Made by a program: the position numbers and the translations under genes. A DNA stretch of 64,000 bases from Diphasiastrum complanatum (Eukaryota; Streptophyta; Lycopodiopsida; Lycopodiales; Lycopodiaceae). Each line of letters begins with the position of its first letter. The stretch's first letter is position 1. Positions 1 to 12,797 of this stretch are shown one piece after another. The stretch lies in the NCBI GenBank assembly GCA_029204225.1, contig CM055098.1, forward strand, positions 7,918,246 to 7,982,245, given 5' to 3'. The notes under the pieces are model-generated. The model worked only from the letters and a program-made list of their open reading frames with translations, ran no database searches and was not told the DNA's origin.

Positions 1-1654
1 TAAACACATTCTTACCTGGCATATTCCTCCAGGACCCACATATGTTACTTACATATCTCATTGAGATCTTGTAACTCAGCTACAAAATATTTTCAATTTC
101 TCATGAGTAAATAACAATTCCGAGAAATTTCTGAGACGAATAAAATTCACTCTCAGTAGTTTTCCAATTCAATTTCTTTTAATAACATAATTTGTTCCAC
201 TCAAACAACCCCTAATACTAAAACTAAGATTAGGTTGTTCTAAATACAAAACTCTCAGACTTAAATTCTAATCAAACTTACTTTTATGCCAATCAAAATG
301 GAATTAGTAACCTTTGAGCTTTTACTTATAGTTAATGATTCAAATTCCAAATTTATTCCAGATTGTCCACACAATACCTAGAGAATTTCGCTTATTCAAA
401 AAGTTTCAATTAGGCATCTTACTTTGATATCCAAAATTACTTCCAGAAAAAATTCCATTTCTATACCACAGCTGGTTCTTTTCCAAAAACTATGCAACCC
501 ACAGATTCCCAAACAAAAATTTATCCCACCACTTCACCCCTCCTTTTAAAGAAATTATCAATTTCAATAAAAGTTAATTGGAAAGATGATATGTGAAAAT
601 ATCCAAATCCAAAAAAAGTCAGTAATAAGTGCTTCCACTCAAGGATCACTTCAATACAAACATGACTTCTCCTTCAAATATTTTCAATCTGAGTGATAGA
701 AACTACTATTCCATCGAAATCCATTTATGCATCAAAGATATTCTAAGTTTAAGAAATTGAAATATTTTAACCTTAGAATTTATCTGAATTCCAAGTCTAT
801 TCCCACAAGTAGTAATATATATGACATTACAGTCTTTCAAAAGAATAACTTCATGCTAGAAAGAATCATATAAACAGTCCGATGTCTTATAAAAAATTAT
901 TAAAAAGTAAAGGATTATTTAAGAAAGCAAAAAATAGATTTGAGGGCCTCTGATTTTGTAAATAATGAGATACCACATTGGGATCTAGATTAAACCTCAA
1001 AATCTCCCAAAATACCCCACATTTGATCGAATGGTTTTTTTTTTTCCATATCGTGACTAGGTACTAAAACACACCATTGATCATCAGATCTTTATAGTCC
1101 TAGAATTTCCTTTCCAAAATTACTGATGTCCCATACCATCAGCTTCTCCTTCCAGAAAATCCTTAACAGCCTTATCTGATATTCTAGAGATTCATTGATC
1201 ATCTAGTTGTCCTATAATCACTATAGGATATTATTTCTTGTTCCCAAACACTGGAGAATCCATTTATTTGGATGACTGGCATGTCTATCAGATGGATACC
1301 ACAAATCCACATCTGATTATGTGACTTAAATAGAAGAATTAACATGGTTCCACATTACATTCTGATCTTTTTTGGTTAATGAATAAGCTTCAAATCCCCT
1401 TCTAATACATCAAATCTAGGGACAAGCTTCTGTCAACTAACAGATCCAATGTAATCCACGTATCAGATTCCACTTCTAACATCACAATTAACATCCAAAA
1501 CTGCGGATAACTCAATGGTTACAAAGATATCAGCTACGAATTCAACTGAATGAATCCTATCCAGGAAATTAATAACCAGTATTAAACAATTATTTATAGG
1601 GATTACCAAAATCCTAACTGCGAAATACATTTTCTGATCACACTTACTACCTCT
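1..1654. other. AT-rich DNA without recognisable gene
   Basis: No long open frame, repeat or known motif is visible on either strand. The sequence is AT-rich and stops are frequent in all frames. Confidence 0.6.
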
Positions 1655-2477
1655 TGTGAGAAATTGGCAAAAATCTAGTTTGGTATTTTTTATGATAGAA
1701 GTTTGTAAGTGAATCTCACATGTGTGGAGGATGTTCCCACGTGTGGAGAATTGTAAAGTAAATCAAAATGTTTGATATAGGGGTCTCATAGAATTTCATA
1801 GTCAAGCATTTAGGTGTAGGATGTTGATAGGGTCAAATTTGGCATAGATGACAAATTATCCATTTCCACTTATAATGCCACTATTGAGCCAAAATAGAGT
1901 AGGAGGCCAAACTTGTGCCAATTAGAGTGTAGACAAGTGTAATGCTTTTGTTTGATGAAGTTTAAGAGGTCCAATAGGATTTAGAGGTGGAATCATGTGT
2001 GGTCCAATAGGAATTTGAGGTGTGCCTGAATATAGTCCAATAGAATTAAGAGGTGCATGGATCAATGGTCCAATAGGATTAAGAGGTGGCAAAGTGTGAT
2101 CCAATCATAGTTAAGCATAGTGGTAGCTCGTGGATCTACTAGTATCATTGTACTCCTCATTTGGATCTAATTGATTTTGAGATTGAGTGGATTTTGAGTG
2201 TCATTGGATTTCTAGCTTTCTCTCTCTACCCGAGAGCTCATGATGGTTTTTCTCTCTCTACCCGAGGAGAGCAGCTTGTTTTTACTTAGAATACTTTTGG
2301 AACACTTCCTATACATGTGAGTGAGAGTTGGAAGTGATTGAATGCATGTAGTAGTGTGTTTTTGACATAGAATCAAAGATAGATCTTGAATCTCAATCTA
2401 GTCTTGATCTTGGTGCATCTACACACCTTAGGAGATCACAAGTACATGTAGTGGACAATCCACACGTGTGAAATTCA
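1655..2477 (+). mobile_element. Truncated copia LTR (inverted copy of the LTR at 55028-56269)
   Basis: The stretch begins TGTGAGAAATTGGCAAAAAT and follows the reverse complement of 56269 down to about 55483 with minor changes. It includes the shared block of repeated 'ccaatagga' phrases near 1970-2090 and the TCTCTCTCTACCCGAG pairs near 2220-2270. Similarity stops near 2477, about 420 bp short of the LTR end next to the primer site at 55028. This copy is therefore an LTR fragment, not a complete solo LTR. Two CACATGTGTGG / CCACGTGTGG G-box-like motifs lie in its first 90 bp and probably belong to the LTR promoter (inference). No polypurine tract precedes it. Confidence 0.8.
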
Positions 2478-4500
2478 ACACCTCTGATGTCCACTCTTCT
2501 TTCCTCCTTAGAATTTTTAGTTCCTTGAAAATCTATTCAGCTAAGGTACCAAGAAGACGTAATGACATTAGTAAATTTTTAAAAACTAATTACTGTAGGA
2601 AAAAGTCTAAAACTATTTTATTTCTGTTCTATACTTGGGCTGAATATCTGATATATCAAAAATTATTTACTAGTATGTGAAACTGTACTAGTCTGGTCTT
2701 TTGAATATAATTCACTATAGGATTTTACTGGAAATGAAATGTAATTCCTATTATTACAAAATTTTCAATAAAATTGGATTTTTTTCTCTTTTTATTGACT
2801 GGAGAAAACTGTCAGACAAGTACTTGAAATTCAACAAAAAAGCAAAAAATTCAAATTTTACCTTTCAATTTGGGAGTTCCCAATTCCAAAAGTTAAAAGA
2901 ATGACATTACAGTAAAACCTGTCGACAATTTCATTACGGTTCCTTCTGTCAATTTTAAGTTATCTATTATTAAAAAATAATTTAGACTTAGTGAAAACAC
3001 TATGACCAATTCTAACTGATAGAATTAGTTTAATCGATTCACTAATCTAAACTGATTCCATAGATAACGAAAAAATGACCGAAATTTTGATTTTTTTGGA
3101 CAACTCAATTTTTGCTTAATTTTACATAATTCGAAAATTCTGACGAAAATACTATTAGTACAAAAGGCGATCAAAATCGAAAAAATCGAAACATTGCTGA
3201 TTCCTAATGTTACTAATCCAATGTCAAACTGGCATGCAAAGCACACTACATTAGTCACAAAATGTCATTATGAAATTTTTTATGTAAACTTCAGTTTTAC
3301 AAAATTTGTCAGCCATTAACACTGATTCCAACTGTCAGAGATCATGCATATAACCACTCAAATTGATTGTAAATAATCAGCATGCAAGTAATCCATGCAA
3401 ACACAATACTACAAATTAGGGAAATGGCTGGCATGCAATAAGAACAATTCCAAATTTTGCTAATTTTTACTCACAAAACTACAAAATTTCAAATGATCAT
3501 AACTTTGGCTACAGGACATCAAATTGGGTGCTGTAAAGCTCAGTATAGAGGGAGATCAAGTGAACAAGATGCTTGCCACATCAGCCTACCACCTAGTATT
3601 CCCACGTGCGAGATCAGAGTGTCGTAAAATCTGTAGTAGGGTGTATCTCCACAAGACAAAATCATGCAAAAACGTGCAAACACCCATCCTAACCCAAAAT
3701 TGTTGCTACCAATAGTCTTAAACAATCAATTAGACTTCCATGAAACATTCATACTAATCCTAAGATGCAGTATAGGCTGAGAACGAAGATTTCTTGATTT
3801 GTAAAAGTCAAAATGGCTTCAAACTTAATGGAGGGTGCATAAGCCACCAGCCATCATTTTACAGGTCTGATAGCTTGCTGGGAAGGTAAAAAAGAATGCT
3901 AATCATGCTGTAAATAATTCCAGAATGATCTCCTTATGGATTTGAAGAGATCCATCTCCCAAAAATCACCAAAAATGGTCATTTTTTGAACTTTTTTGAT
4001 TTCCTACAGGTTCAATTGCTGGAATTCTTGGTTCTAACTTCAAGGAAAGTTTCAAAAGACTTTGGTCCACCTCTTTACAAGCTCTACATGGTGTTTTATA
4101 CCCACCTACTATCCAACTTTATGAAAAAACAAGCAAAAATGATGATTTTTGGCTATTTTCCAATTTTTTTTATCACAATAAAGTGGAGATTCATGACATA
4201 CAACTAACACATGCAAACCAATTTACAGAATTATAATCATCTAATTGGTCTGATCTTTTTGGATTTTGGATCTTACTATCTATTTTGTGCCAAAAAGCAG
4301 TAATTTATATTCATATGCAAAATTTAGATCTATCAAGTATTGGGAGGAAATGTTTATCAAGCATTATTTCAACCTACTTCTTGTTATTTTGGTATATAGG
4401 ATTCTTCATCCTCATTTAGCATTGGAGACAATAATCCTCGTAATGGTCGATGTAGATGACGAATGCAATACAACAGTCCTCATATAAAGCAATTACCTCG
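2478..4500. other. No recognisable gene
   Basis: AT-rich DNA with only short open frames (at most about 77 codons) that match nothing I know. The block 3480-3690 is less AT-rich than its surroundings but has no supported reading frame. Confidence 0.5.
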
Positions 4501-4911
4501 TCGTCTATGTCAAGGCTTAAAAGAGATGATGGAAATTGAAAAACCAAGCAATTTTGACCAAAACATAATCTAGAATCATAAATCATTGGAAAGAACCGGC
4601 ATGCATCATTAATTTCATCATTAATGAACCCTAAAATGAAAGTACACTTGCTGGAAAATTCAGATCTACTAATGATTAGATCTACACTAGAAAAAGCTCC
4701 ATTAAAGCATCACAAATTGGCCTTCAAGGACAATTCTCCATAAAACCACAAAGAATCCCAAGAGTTTATGGATCTTAGCAATATGCAAATTGAAGCTGGG
4801 ATAGTACACCCACTTGCACCCTTGCTATCCACCTTGGAAGAGAATCCCAATGATCCAATCCGAAATTTCGACGAAAGGTAGCCCTTCTCCATGTTCTCCA
4901 ATCTCCGTAAG
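4501..4911 (-). other. Presumed 5' leader of a degenerate copia element
   Basis: This stretch lies directly downstream (minus strand) of the primer binding site at 4912-4927, where a copia leader is expected. The open frame at 4710-4928 merely begins inside the primer site and is not convincing as a gene. No Gag sequence follows before 2500, so the internal region is deleted or too decayed to read. Confidence 0.4.
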
Positions 4912-4927
4912 CCTTGCTCTGATACCA
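4912..4927 (-). other. tRNA-Met primer binding site of a copia element
   Basis: The minus strand reads TGGTATCAGAGCAAGG, the classical plant copia primer site complementary to the 3' end of initiator tRNA-Met. It abuts the LTR at 4928-5374, which fixes the element's orientation as minus. Confidence 0.85.
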
Positions 4928-5374
4928 ATATAAGGGAAGCTTCCTACGATCCTGCTTACAAGACAAAACACAATGGAAAACACACTATGGAGCAACCACC
5001 CAACCAAGTAGAAGCAACCAATCAACTCTAGAAGCTTCACCCCCCAAGCCAAGGAACAAAAAACATGAAGGTAGAGTGAAACCCTGACAATGAATCAATG
5101 ACCACAATGAGGAGTAGGGCGAGTTTGGCCTCAATATATAGAGCCAAAAGCAACTTGGGCACATAGCCATGCATAGCCCTAAGTTTCCTATACATAGATT
5201 CACCTAGAATAAAGTCCTAAGCATGGACAAACTATTCATAGAATTGCTATTGATAACTCTACACATGCTTACACTGTCTCATACCTTGTCTAAACTCCAT
5301 TTAGTGTGTTCTGGGACTCACAAGGATATTAGTTACTTTCGGGTCACATCCAGTATGATGTGGCATAACTAACA
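4928..5374 (-). mobile_element. Copia 5' LTR (about 447 bp)
   Basis: On the minus strand it starts TGTTAGTTATGCCACATC at 5374 and runs to the primer site at 4927. A TATA-like CTATATATTGAGG lies near 5131-5146 (minus strand), as expected for the U3 promoter. No purine tract lies upstream, consistent with a 5' LTR. The inner boundary is less certain because the last bases before the primer site read CTTATAT rather than ending in CA. Confidence 0.65.
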
Positions 5375-8300
5375 ACTTGATTTATTGGAGTACTGTGTAT
5401 CCAAGACTAGGAGTATACTGAATCCTACTTATTGGCCGTGGACATAACAGTAATTTTATAATGAGTAGTGTGCGATTTTGCTTTGGGATTGAGGTTTCTT
5501 GGTTGAGGGTTTTGTTCCTCACTAGCATGCTCATATCTTGGTTGAAGAAATGAGTGATTGCTTGGAGGTGAGTTAAATGTTGGTCGGTTGGTAGAATCAT
5601 TGTGAGTTGCTTGAAGGAATTGTTGGATCGTTTGTTGGTAATGGTTGCCTCTTGTTGGTTGTTATAATGAAATGTGAGCATTTAGCATGGTATGATTCTT
5701 GTTTGGTGAGTATGTTTTGGGTGGCTATGATTGATGAGATCGGATGGATTGATTTTTATGAGTGAGTTTTGTTATTGAGATCTCATGCGCTTGGATGTTC
5801 ATTTTCCCCTTTGATGTATGCTTGAAGTTGAGGAACAGTCTAGAGTTGAGAGCTCCCTCTTTGATCAAATGATCATATCTTGTGTCATTCCACCTATTTT
5901 ATTTGAAAGCTTTACAGAATTTTCTTTTACAGAGAGGCTACATCATCCTTCACAAGTTCCATCCTTGAGGAGTGGAATGAGTATCCCTATCATTTATTAG
6001 ATCTCATCTTGTTCCATCTTTGAGGAGTGAGATGTTGAGTCCAATGAGAGATTCCAATATAAGTGAGATTCTGGTATGACTTTATGGAGAGGGAATTAAA
6101 TGGTTAGTCCAAAATGAGGAAGTGTATTGCCATCTCTATCATCACAAAATTCTATCATTCAGTTATGAGCTTGAAATTAAAGAGCATTTCATCTGTTTGA
6201 AGTACCATTCTTCAGTGTTTTTCAAAGGTTTGAGTTTTTGCATTTCTTTTAGTTTTTGGAGAAATCAGTTTGAGTTCCACTGTTAAGCGACCTACTGAAG
6301 GCGAGAAATTCAAACATTCTGTAAGCCAGTGTTCGGGAAAGCCGACAAAGTTCAAGAATGGAACCGGCAACTTTTGTCAAAAACCGGCATTCTCGAAAAC
6401 TTGCAAATTTTCTTAGGTCATAAAATAATGTATAACCGGCATGTATTGAGGGTCATCCTTGAGAAAACCGAAAGAGTTCATGAAATACAGGTTTTTGGAG
6501 GAGAACCCAAAAAAGGTTGCCCGAACACTTGTAAGCAGATGGCTTAGACCAGCGCTGCCCTACAGAAGTACATAAGTACACATGAGCAATAAGTGTTTAC
6601 CTCAAGACCACAATGGCCTCTTGGAAACGTTGTTGTCCAGCGCATTCCAAAAACAAAGTCTTTGCAATTTCTATTGCTCAGCAAGTTGTTTGATATACTG
6701 TCGCACTAATGAGGGCAAGTTATTTGCTATTTACATTCCTCAAGAATGATGCTTAATCCTCTACTGTCTAACGCCTATCTGAACTACATGTACCTCGAGG
6801 CCTCTGTTGGAGCCTCGCTGGAGCTGTGGGGAGTTCGGAACCTACTCGCTGGGGTCTATCAACCCTGCTGGAGCCCTGTCCTCATGCTGTAACATTCTGA
6901 TTTTGCCAGCAAAACACATACTCTGATCTCATTGACAACCAAGTAATCTATGAAGGCAAGGCAAGCAGAAGATGAAAAAGGCAATGCGGCTAGGAGTTTG
7001 AAGCGTTCATGACTAGGGTTTCCTCTGACTTTCGTCTATATATGCTTATACTGAGGTATGTTGTACTTGATCTCAGTCGTTTTCCGAAGTCGTCATTTTT
7101 GTACTCACTTGCTTTCAATTGGAGTATGTTTGCTTGAAATCCGTATTAGTTTCTATCATAATAACTGAATATTCTTTTTAAAAAAATGGCAAATCCGTTG
7201 TTGCATTGTGAGGGATTAAATGAATCATCCTAGGTACTTGACGTTACAATTGTGATATGCTAGTACGAATTGCTATTGGAACTGGCATTTCAATAATCCC
7301 ACATTTGCCATTTTCCTAGCATGATGTAATCGGTGGTGATTTCTTTTTTGAAAGAGTAGACATCTCTATCCTATTTGTATGTGTAAATTGTTAGTTTTCT
7401 CATAAATGTTTTCATCCCTCATGTGCTATTCTTGAGTCAATTGAACCGTACTTATTATGAAATTGTTTTCATTTTGTAATAGAGTAGGGAGTCGGCTTGC
7501 CATTGCATACACATCGTTGTTAGGTAGTATGCCAATATTGTAAGCTACCTAGCTTGCTATTCATCCATACAACTGTATTTTGACATGATAATGAAATCTG
7601 TTAGTTTCGTTAGCTAGTATCCAATAGTCTAGCCAACTGTTAGTATCTGACGCATCAAGTTGATATTGTACTTCAGTTCATTTCCATGGACTTTTGTTGA
7701 GAGTGTGTTAACTAGGCTCGACCTCTGCAAAACACCAGAGTGGGTAGTCCACCAGGTACAGCTGGAACACGATGTCCTGGTTAAGTCACGAGTAGACACA
7801 CCAGTTACGATATTGTCTAGTGAAATACCTAGATCCAAAAAATGGCACAGAATTGCATGCGTAATTCACCCACCAGTTCCACTTAGCATTTCTATCTAAC
7901 CATCCAGTTCACAAATGGATGTTACGCATAACTTAGGATTTCATGGCATGTTTTGCCAGTTAATCCATAAGGCTTCTTTCTCACAGTTTGTTGGATACAA
8001 CATCAACCTAATTGTGTCTTACTCATGTTAGGGCTAGTTAGGTTCAGGAAATCACAATAATCGTGCTATCTATTGGGGGAAACGTAATAACATAGCACTA
8101 GCTATGGACCATTAGGTTTAAACTTCACTCATTCTAGGACTGTAGCATGTTACTATATGTCGTGTGCTGCAGTCAACACATAGAGACAAATTCATCATGC
8201 ATAGTAGGATGCACGACTAGCTGGCTAGTGCGATGCTGTAACCAGCCAGCCTAGACCAGGTAGGTTATTCTACACTATGCGTAAATTGCTCATTGCCTAA

Positions 8301-9310
8301 ATCAGAGTTTTTGCTTTACCAACACTTCGTCATTCTAGAGTTTCATGGCACCCATTGCCAGCTACCCCAAAGAGTTAGTTTATATGGTTCTGTTACAGAT
8401 GGCAACATACCTAATTTGGACACACGCCCATTATGGTTAGCAGAATGACCTATCCACTGATGAAATGCAACAACACACATGTAACCTTGGACTAGTATGA
8501 CCATGCAAAACTAGACCTAATCGTATCTGTGGATAGGTCATACCAATTTTAACCATGTTAATATCATATTGCAGATTACTTATCTAGTATCACTCATACT
8601 AGGCTGAAAGAAATAGGTCTAGTAATGTATTAGAGATAGAACACCGAGTTTTGGAAGCTTGAAAAACTTCCGTTGGAAGGAGTATGAGGTGATCGAGCGG
8701 GCCACCAAGGTTGGAAGTGGTTTTCCTCGATCATTGACGTAAGCGAAGTGTGGGCCCTTCCCCATTTAGGACTCTTTGACGAGACCAATCCCTCATCAGA
8801 AAAGGACCTAACATTGGTGCGTCTATTGAGAGTTTTAGTCAAATTGTACTAGGAACTACTGCTAGAAGGTCAGTTGACTTGCAATGGACTACCTAGATTT
8901 AGTTTACCAAATTTCCGATCAACTTATTAGGGCATATGAAAGAGGGTCACCCAATTCACCATAGCAAAGTTAGCTACAATCTCCCTAAAACTGTACGTCA
9001 ACTGAGAGGATTTCACACTATCACTTTAGTTGCATCTAGACCTATTTACAAAGAGAGCTAATAGAGTGAGGTTACAAGACACAAACCACCAAAGTTGAAA
9101 GCAGTTCGACCCAGCCTAGGGTATAGGTTGGAAACCAGTTGACTCTACCAGTGATCTATAGAATGGAACTTTGTAGTGTTGGTTGGATCCAATAGGCTAC
9201 AACATAGGTCGAAGAACCCCTTGGAAACACTATGGGTAAGATAGTGATTAACACAATATCAATAAATTTTGGACTTTGGCAAAACAATTGGACTTTTTTT
9301 TAGGATTTTG

Positions 9311-9311
<1 letters not shown>
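5375..9311. other. No recognisable gene
   Basis: Only short frames occur, none with a known domain. The 5382-5681 minus frame (99 codons) is Asn/Gln/Thr-rich and unsupported. A local block at 6299-6545 carries AACCGGCA three times in 80 bp. The block 8630-8842 is less AT-rich and has a 70-codon minus frame that I do not recognise. Confidence 0.45.

Positions 9312-9375
<64 letters not shown>
9312..9375. repeat. (CT)n microsatellite
   Basis: About 32 uninterrupted CT units. The reading frame over it is an artefact of the repeat. Confidence 0.98.
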
Positions 9376-9377
<2 letters not shown>

Positions 9378-10235
9378 GGGATAGAACATGGAAATGAAAT
9401 TTGGTTCCACATTGACCACATATTTAAATGCACTCGTTTTAATATTTCAATTCTAATTTTATATTCTTATATATAAATTTAGTATATCGCTTATAAAAAT
9501 TACATTTACTACCTACAATTATGACATCTCAAGAGACATATAACATTGGGATCTTCAAATTAGTTGCGTAGACAAAGGTTCATGAAATGAGAGAAATAAA
9601 CTAATTTGAGATGTTATTGTAACAATCAGTATGTTGCAACATCATCCAAATTCTCATAAGTCTAGCATCCAAATTCAGCTACTAGACTATGCACTATTAG
9701 AATAAACATCATTCTGTAAGAGCATCATGATCATTTTAAATTTGCATAGTTTAAAAACACAAAAGGAAATACAAAACTGCAATTAAGACACATGGATTCA
9801 GTAACCGAAATTGCAAAATATTTTTTTAATTGAAAAGTATGTGCAAATGTACATAGGCGAGGATTCCTTTCTAATTGTTGAATGACTATTACAAAATGTG
9901 CACCTCTTTGGTGCAATTTTAGAGCTTGAACCAAAATGTACAATCATATTGCACATCGTGCATTTGCCAAGACCAAAGAGTAGAATATGCACAAGTTTAA
10001 CCTTAAATTAGACTAAATTATTCTATTCTAAAAGTTGCAAATTTAAAGCAACTATTTCGATCCTCTAGAATCTCCAAAAGTCGTTAAACTTTCCACATTA
10101 CAACTTCCTCATGGTCTTACAATACACATGCCATGGAATAGAATTAACTTGGGGTGACATGACCACACCTTAGCATACAAAAAACCGGGATTTTACAAAA
10201 TTGTCAGGCTAGAACTGCAACTGTCGAAAAATTTA
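9376..10235. other. No recognisable gene
   Basis: AT-rich DNA. The minus-strand short frames at 9731-9992 match nothing I know. Confidence 0.5.
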
Positions 10236-10361
10236 CAACTTAAACCTAGTACTCATCAACATCGGTTGCACATGCATCAACCAATTTGTACAAATACTCC
10301 TTGATGTGTGCTCGAGAGATTTCTGGAATAGATATTGATCTTTCGATATCATATCCATGTT
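10236..10361 (-). other. Possible further exon or 3' sequence of the transposase-like gene
   Basis: A minus-strand frame just below the transposase-like pseudogene encodes about 38 residues, including PEISRAHIKEYLYKLVDAC, and ends in DVDEY and a stop. It looks protein-like but is unrelated to the downstream part of the sister copy at 35.2 kb, so it may be an alternative end or a neighbouring gene. I do not recognise it. Confidence 0.25.
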
Positions 10362-11246
10362 TCAGTTGTTAGCTTGAATACGTAAAATGGGAGGGAGATT
10401 GTCGTGTGCAAGTTGCACCTTTTGTATTGCTCGCATAATGGATGTGACCACCTGATTGCTGTTATGCAGATGCAAGGTGTCTATCCACACATCACAGAGC
10501 AATTTGAATCCGTGAACTAGCACTCCACAAACATGCGTTTTCAAAAAACGGTTACCCTCCAATCTTGGAGGAGTCTTTTTGAAATGGAACAATGTTGTTG
10601 TATTTTGATCCATGCCATCAATAATAAGGCACAACGATTGCTCTGGATGTGATCTTGATTCTTTTTTTCAATATGTATATAGCTTTCTCGAGTCAAAAAC
10701 ATGCAATAAGTGTCGATTTCTCGTTGCAATATTGCAATCTCGCACTTTAATATCAGTAGAAGTTTCGATCGCATTTTTTAGCTCATCACAAATCTTGCAT
10801 TTGGACATTCTTTGTTTTGTTGGAGTCTTGACATATCGAAACTCATGTCTCCACAACCGATACAATGTATTTCTGGAGATTGTGGACATGCTAGTTTCTT
10901 GAAGTTCTTTGTTGATGGAATTGAAGACATCACCTTTAGACATACCAAGAGGGAAATGATGTTCACAATGAGCTACTCCATCTTTTGATTTATGTTGAAG
11001 ATGCGGTTGGGGTAGAGCATGCTTTTCTAAGATTTCACGTATAATAGCAAGTCCCCGTCTTGAATGTGTGTGCTGTTTTAATGTACCTGTGTTCCCATGA
11101 AATTTATAGACAATATTGTTGCGTGCCTCTGAGATTATCTGCCAAAACAATCCATGGGAAACTCCCAATAGATCTTGAAATGTCTTTGAACACATGGTTT
11201 TACCTGAAACTACAGATTTAAGTCTTAAACAAGGTTCTTCCCACAT
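10362..11246 (-). pseudogene. Transposase-like gene, copy 1, broken by one stop
   Basis: One frame runs from 11246 to 10362, interrupted by a single TGA at about 10666-10668. The upstream part (192 codons) contains VYKFHGNTGT, KHALPQPHLQHKSK, a CKICDELKNAIE Cys pair and RHLLHVFDSRKLYTY. Downstream of the stop it continues KKESRSHPEQSLCLIIDGMD, then KTHVCGVLVHG. The sister copy at 34.46-35.76 kb has Trp (TGG) at the stop position, so this is a TGG-to-TGA change. The LIIDGMDQN block and, in the sister copy, GHTHEDID resemble a widespread family of uncharacterised proteins often linked to mobile DNA (DUF7869-like, recalled from memory). A DDE-type transposase role is inference. The frame ends earlier than the sister copy, before the GHTHEDID block. 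Confidence 0.65.
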
Positions 11247-11271
11247 ATTGCATGCAATGTTCGAAATTATC

Positions 11272-11676
11272 TCATGCCTTCAAAAAGCACCCGAACATGT
11301 GTAAATTAGTTATATCATCCACGCCTGTCAAAACATCAGAGTTGTACAGAGCTGGTCTTGTAGCATTGCTATCAATCACATCATGAGCATTAATATCATC
11401 CACATCGGTGAGAACATCTGAACTATACCTAATCCGTTTGAAGTTTGCACTATTATTATGATTGACATCTTCCACGCCAATGAGGAAATCAGAATTATAT
11501 ATTGTTTTTGTTGATGTTCTCTTGTCGTGATTGAAGATAGTCGTACATTGCATACGTATTGATGATCTGTTGTAATTGCGATCATAATAAGTGCAATACT
11601 CATTCATTGTCTCGTCGAATGATACGTGCCTAGCATTCGTAGCATGTAAAGAAAGTTTCGATACACACCATATCAT
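11272..11676 (-). CDS. Putative N-terminal exon of the transposase-like gene
   Basis: An open frame of 134 codons sits just upstream (minus strand) of the 192-codon frame and in the same orientation. It contains three imperfect copies of an acidic motif, YNSDFLIGVEDVN, YSSDVLTDVDDIN and YNSDVLTGVDDIT, spaced 24-27 residues. I do not recognise a domain. The 26-bp gap to the next frame, a stop and a shift mean the join (intron or decay) cannot be settled here. The first residue may not be the true start. Confidence 0.4.
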   Translation of the reverse strand: MIWCVSKLSLHATNARHVSFDETMNEYCTYYDRNYNRSSIRMQCTTIFNHDKRTSTKTIYNSDFLIGVEDVNHNNSANFKRIRYSSDVLTDVDDINAHDVIDSNATRPALYNSDVLTGVDDITNLHMFGCFLKA

Positions 11677-11844
11677 CGATTTATTGGATGAGTAAATGAG
11701 ACTCCATCATCTGCCATGGCATTTTGAATGGTTCCTTCATTTGTTACCGATATTAACTTTACAGTGGCAAACAACTGATTTTTGTCAAAATTGTAGTAAC
11801 CTTTACGTAATTTAAATATCTTTATAAAATATTAGTGGATCTTT

Positions 11845-12560
11845 CTTGGCCTTTCGCCATTCGTCCTTAAAGTTTGGCCCTTACCCCTTGCCACTTGGTC
11901 CTCAACCATTGGACTATAGTCCTTGGCCGTTAGCCCTTAGTCCTTAGATCTTGGCGCTTAGCCCTTAGCAATTGGACCTAAGCCCTTATATCTTGGCCTT
12001 AGCCAGTTGGCCCTTAGTCTTAGCCCGTAGACATTGGCCCTCGACCCTTGGCTAGTTGGCCCTCACTCCTTAGACCTTCACCCTTAGCTATTGGCCCTAA
12101 TATCTAGGCCCTTAGCCCTTACCCCTCTTAGCCCTTAGATGTTGGCCCTCGACCCTTGGTCCTTAGCTAGTTGGCCCTCAGTCCTTAGCTAGTTGGCTCG
12201 AGTCAGTCTTTAGCTAGTTGGCTCTTAGTCCTTAGCCAGTTAGCCCTTAGTCCTTAGACCTTTACCCTTAACCAATGGCCCTAATTTCTTAGCCGCTGCC
12301 ACTTAGCCCTCGGTAGTCGGCAATTGGCCCTTAGCCCTTGCCTCTTGGTCCTTAGTTCTTGGCCGTTGAGTCTCGACCCTCAGTCCTAAGCCAATTGGCC
12401 CATGGTCGTTAGACCATGACCCTTGACCCTTACCTGTTGGCCCTCGACCCTTGGTTGTCGGCAATTAGCCCTTAGCCCTTGACTCTTTGCCCTTGGACCA
12501 ATGCCATATCCGTAGGCGATTAGTCCTTATCCCAAGGCCCTTAGTCCTTGACCTCAAAGG
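11845..12560. repeat. Degenerate minisatellite built on CCCTTAG / TTGGCC
   Basis: About 700 bp made almost entirely of 7- to 11-base phrases such as TTGGCCCTTAG, TCCTTAGCC, GACCCTTGG and AGCTAGTTGGC in variable order. There is no fixed long period and no open frame. It differs from the plant telomere unit (CCCTAAA), so it is not a telomere tract. It ends where T-rich DNA begins near 12560. Confidence 0.8.
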
Positions 12561-12666
12561 CTTTTTTTCCCTTATAACTTGCATTCTTGTTTTTCATTAT
12601 TCTTTTAAAGTTTTTGTTTTTCTTAGCTTTATAGATTTTATTTTTGATTATTTTTGAAAATAGTAA

Positions 12667-12753
12667 CGGGAGGTTCTAGCAAAAATTGTTAAATAGAATG
12701 TTAATATCACATATTTGTATACATATATGTAATATATGGCAGATATATGTGAG

Positions 12754-12797
<44 letters not shown>

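Noticed and set aside
11845-12560. Telomere or interstitial telomeric tract
   Set aside because: The phrases are CCCTTAG and TTGGCC in irregular order, not the plant unit CCCTAAA.
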